DNA of 64,000 nucleotides, taken from Anodontia alba. Its lineage: Eukaryota > Mollusca > Bivalvia > Lucinida > Lucinidae. A program made the translations under genes and the position numbers. The stretch lies in the NCBI GenBank assembly GCA_964016985.1, contig OZ024828.1:11126610-11190609 (forward strand), written 5' to 3'. Below are positions 61,162 to 64,000 of this stretch, one piece after another. The notes below the pieces were generated by a model that was not told the DNA's origin, did no database searches, and worked only from the letters and a program-made list of their open reading frames with translations. How positions within the stretch are numbered: position 1 is the stretch's first letter; every line of letters starts with the position of its first letter.

Positions 61162-61225
61162 ACGAGAGTAGCCTGACCGTTCAAAGGTGGTGATCACCAC
61201 CTTTGAACGGTCAGGCTACTCTCGT
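61162..61225. repeat. 64-bp perfect palindrome
   Basis: Two perfect 32-bp arms with no spacer: ACGAGAGTAGCCTGACCGTT and onward to the centre GGTGATCACC, then the exact complement. Confidence 0.97.
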
Positions 61226-61235
61226 AAAGAAGAGC

Positions 61236-61440
61236 AACGTGGCGCCGGGTGTACACTGTTTGCATTTTATACAGGGAATTCTGCACATAGCTAACATGAG
61301 ACCAAAAATGGTAAACTCGCTGATGAGTTTATTGCCCCTATCTAGGCGCTATGCAAGGGGAATCAAAGGCGTGTCTAAAACATGTGATTATAGGACCTCA
61401 GCAGGGGGTGCTAGAGAGGCCTTATGAGGGGTAATAAATA
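61236..61440. repeat. PAL-B right half, B3 context
   Basis: GCCGGGTGTACACTGTTTGC and ATTTTATACAGGGAATTCTG follow the perfect palindrome. The left half of the usual B3 element is missing. Confidence 0.5.
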
Positions 61441-61522
61441 TTTTGGAAAGGATATGAACTATGGATCAGATACATGTCAGTATTCATTTCCTATATTGAG
61501 CCTCTACGTATTTGACTAAACA

Positions 61523-61752
61523 CCAGGGCCCAGTTGTTCAAAACTAATAATGTCGTTAGTTAACGTATCATTAAAACTTTGATAATTAAATATGGCATAT
61601 ACGCTAATATTTTTGCTGGAAAAAATATGAGTAGCTTTTCGCATTTTCAGCAAAAATACCTGTGATTTAGATACTGTACTTACTAGAACAGTTAATATTT
61701 TGACCACTAACGAGCTCGTTAAGCTAACGATTTTTTCAACAACTGGGCCCAG
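61523..61752. mobile_element. TE-H copy 2
   Basis: CCAGGGCCCAGTTGTTCAAA at left, its complement TTTCAACAACTGGGCCCAGG at right; central AAAAAATATGAGTAGCTTTT without a complete opposite arm. Confidence 0.85.
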
Positions 61753-61901
61753 GTTTTGTTTTGACCAGCCTCTTATTAGTAACCTTGATAAGACTAATGA
61801 CCCAGACCCATCTAAGGTTTATGTCTTTAACCCCATGATAAAAATAAAAACAGACTTTTAAAATGGATCTGTCCAAAATGTCAAAATGTGAGATTATAAG
61901 A

Positions 61902-62033
61902 ATCCATCATGAGTGTCCATGCAGGATAGGGAAATCTCACCCGAGGGGTACATGTAGCAACTTCAACCAGGGACGAGGCTCACGATGAATTCTTTCTCTC
62001 CCACCTTTCAGTGGTTTGTTCCTAGGATTCATA
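61902..62033. mobile_element. TE-M copy 2
   Basis: TCCATCATGAGTGTCCATGC, GATAGGGAAATCTCACCCGA and GTTGTTCCTAGG-like end; single-arm relative of 21020-21295. Confidence 0.65.
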
Positions 62034-62316
62034 TAATAATTGATTACATGCATATTTGTGCATAAAGTGATATCCTGTAGGTGTCCTGTACATGTGAATA
62101 TAGTACTGTCAGTCTGCGATTTCAGCAAGAAATGCAGGCTCAGTTCAGACATGATTTGGAGGAAATTGCAGCAAAACTGTAGTAGGCCGGTGAATTATTC
62201 TGACAGAGACATGCATATTAAACAATCCTCGACAGACTTATAAAACAAGCAGGGATTATCAAACAATGTTGCAAACTAAATTGCGATACCACAACATATT
62301 TCTGCTCTCTTGATTC
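62034..62316. other. unclassified sequence
   Basis: Nothing recognised. Confidence 0.35.
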
Positions 62317-62640
62317 TTTGTTTTGTTTATTTGAGTTGAAGTTGGAATTTTACGGTCCAGTCATCACTGTTAAGGTTATGTCAAGTTCCCGGTGCAGGTT
62401 TAATCTTTTAAGCGGTTAACCAGTTTTCGTGAACATGTTTTCGCCAGTAACTGACAACTGCCATTGAATGAGGGGAAGGCGGGAGGGGGTGGCGCTGTAG
62501 GGAGGGGGGAGGAGAATTACCGTAGAATTGATCAATATTCAACGGAAGTATATGGCCAAGCTGGGATTCGATCTTGCGATCCCTGGATCTGCAGTCAGAC
62601 GCGCTGTCGGCTTCACCATAGAGCCCGACTATTCTGATCT
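62317..62640 (-). mobile_element. tRNA-derived SINE 3
   Basis: Same family as SINE 2: TTTTACGGTCCAGTCATCAC, AAGCGGTTAACCAGTTTTCG, CAGTAACTGACAACTGCC, and a decayed head with GGGATTCGATC. Expanded G-rich stretch at 62478-62512. No clear target duplication. Confidence 0.75.
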
Positions 62641-62691
62641 GGTGGTAGGAGGGCGTAAAGGACTAAGTTGTAGCAAACTCCAGAACCTTAG

Positions 62692-62714
62692 AAAAAAAAA
62701 AAAAAAAAAAAAAA
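62692..62714. repeat. poly(A) tract
   Basis: About 23 A. Confidence 0.95.
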
Positions 62715-62840
62715 TGTCTGTTGGTTTGGAGATGAATGATGGTTTACCTATTTATACCGCGTGAACACTTCTACCTAAATATTTTGGACTGTCTACTTAC
62801 AATAGAATGGATATCTGTTTGGATTAAAGTATTACCATTA

Positions 62841-63218
62841 CAATCGAACTTCATTGTCTTGAACATCTTTGGGAAAATAGAATTTTTTTTCTAGACATGG
62901 GTAGTTCGAGCCACTGAGACAGGTCAGGAGGCAATAGGTGTGTGTATGTGTGGAGGGGGTGGGGGTTTACGGGTGTGTATTCGAGCTTCTATAAAATAAT
63001 GATATGTTGAGTGGACTCATTAGAATCGCCTCGATGAGGCGATTCTAATGAGTAAACCAACATACATTTTCATGATAAAATAAGATAAATTTCCCTAAAA
63101 TATCCCTTAATATGTGTTTTCTTGAGCTATCGGAAGAATTTCCTAGGAACTCAAAAACGAGTTCGACTCAGCCACGGTAAACGGGCTATCGGTGTTCGAG
63201 TCATTGAATTTTTGCTGC
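62841..63218. mobile_element. TE-E copy 3 (pogo/Tigger-like) with PAL-E
   Basis: Left end after TA: CAATCGAACTTCATTGTCTTG. Right end GTTCGAGTCATTGAATTTTTG. PAL-E hairpin at 63005-63065 with arms ATTAGAATCGCCTC and GAGGCGATTCTAAT. G-rich tract near 62950. The right TA is not preserved. Confidence 0.75.
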
Positions 63219-63316
63219 ATTTTCTCAGCAACAGTGCTAGCTCCTGAATACATTAATGATAATATGATCATGACTACTTATATCGTGTATCAGACAAGGA
63301 TAATGCTCACTTTATT

Positions 63317-63541
63317 TGGCCACGTCAGGCGAAAAAGTGCCTTCGAACATGTGCAAAATGAACAAAATTAGATCATCCTGCGCATGCGCAAAGTATCATC
63401 CGGACCTTTGTCCTCCATTTATACATTTTGTAATATGCAATGACTCCGTTAGCGGACAGTGACGGCCCTGATCAGACTGCGCGGATGGGCCTGTACTGTC
63501 CACATATGCTCTATGACACACTTTCGCATGGAACGGCCCAT
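63317..63541. mobile_element. C3 element with shortened PAL-C
   Basis: GGCCACGTCAGGCGAAAAAG and the complement of TTTCGCATGGAACGGCCC. Hairpin GCGGACAGTGACGGCCCTGA is joined to GGGCCTGTACTGTCCAC, its tip arm lost. Confidence 0.7.
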
Positions 63542-63599
63542 TTGTTGTTATTTTGTCTAATTGTTCTTTTTTTCTCTACATGTAGTGCATTACTAGAAA

Positions 63600-63665
63600 A
63601 CAAACAAACAAAAAACAACAACAACAACAACAACAAAAAAAAACAAAAAAACAAACAAACAAAAC
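63600..63665. repeat. A/AAC-rich low-complexity tract
   Basis: AAAC and AAC repeats with A runs. Confidence 0.85.
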
Positions 63666-63773
63666 ATTTCGTTAACTTTTTCTCGGGAACTATGCTCTCT
63701 GCAACATTTCAACTTGACAGATGATATAACCATTAACCCTTGTATTGTGTAAGAGACAACCCATCTAGCATCC

Positions 63774-63836
63774 TTTATAAATCTATAGCGGGCCGTTATC
63801 GTCCCGTCAGGTAACAGCCCGCTATAGATTTATAAA
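63774..63836. repeat. hairpin with perfect 20-bp arms
   Basis: TTTATAAATCTATAGCGGGC and its exact complement around a 23-bp loop that contains an inner GTTA/TAAC pair. TTAACCCTTG lies at 63733, as at the left ends of TTAA-flanked elements, but no right end is found. Confidence 0.85.
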
Positions 63837-64000
63837 AATGCTTATTGAGAATGGTCTTGTTCAGTTTATTTGTTTTGTTTTGGTCACATTTCTCTCTTTA
63901 CATATCAAGAGAAAACTTCTATCAGCGTTTCCTTTGAATCAGGGCTAACTGCAACCTTGAAACTTGATAGACACTATCGTCTTACTCCTTTGTGCCATGT
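63837..64000. other. unclassified sequence at window end
   Basis: Nothing recognised. Confidence 0.35.

Overview
The window looks like non-genic, repeat-saturated DNA from an animal nuclear genome. A bivalve mollusc fits best: AT-rich sequence, tRNA-derived SINEs, very many short palindromic elements, and CR1/jockey-like and Penelope-like retroelement debris. The species cannot be fixed from the sequence. I see no intact host protein-coding gene, no rRNA or functional tRNA gene, and no bacterial operon structure. Most open reading frames are translations of palindromes, minisatellite units or poly(A)/(T) tracts.

Family names used below are mine. PAL-A is a ~280 bp element with ends like CATYACGAAAACAYGCC, a ~100 bp central palindrome, and about 25 copies; its + orientation starts CATCACGAAAACATGCC. 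PAL-B, PAL-C, PAL-D and PAL-E are short palindromic modules found inside several different small elements. TE-J and TE-L are non-autonomous elements with inverted ends. TE-F and TE-B2 are TTAA-flanked, piggyBac-like. TE-E is TA-flanked, pogo/Tigger-like. TE-G, TE-H, TE-M, TE-N, REP-K, REP-I and REP-S are further small repeat families.

Layout. 0.5-4.3 kb: PAL-C and PAL-B elements, then a broken non-LTR retrotransposon (1480-3895) with a PAL-A copy after it. 6.1-11.2 kb: a 46-bp minisatellite split by an unidentified 0.8 kb segment and by a Penelope-like reverse-transcriptase fragment. 11.2-13.5 kb: small palindromic elements, including a TTAA-flanked one. 13.75-15.0 kb: a GC-rich PIF/Harbinger-type element with TAA target duplications and one transposase exon. 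15-27 kb: nested PAL-A, TE-J and TE-L copies and two SINEs with 12-bp target duplications. 27.16-28.96 kb: a foldback element built from tandem repeats. 29-46 kb: mostly small palindromic elements, microsatellites and unclassified sequence. 46-58 kb: about ten Penelope-like fragments, all on the minus strand and interrupted by PAL-A copies. 58.4-59.9 kb: the longest stretch in which I recognise nothing. 59.9-64 kb: PAL-A inside an exact 77-bp duplication, a 64-bp perfect palindrome and more small elements.

Most unusual signal. The same palindromic cores recur inside otherwise unrelated short elements. Between families the two arms differ by matched changes, and in PAL-B the inner tips are replaced by unrelated sequences that are still palindromic. 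Four PAL-A insertions into other repeats can be compared with uninterrupted copies and show almost no target duplication, while a fifth copy sits exactly inside a 77-bp direct duplication.
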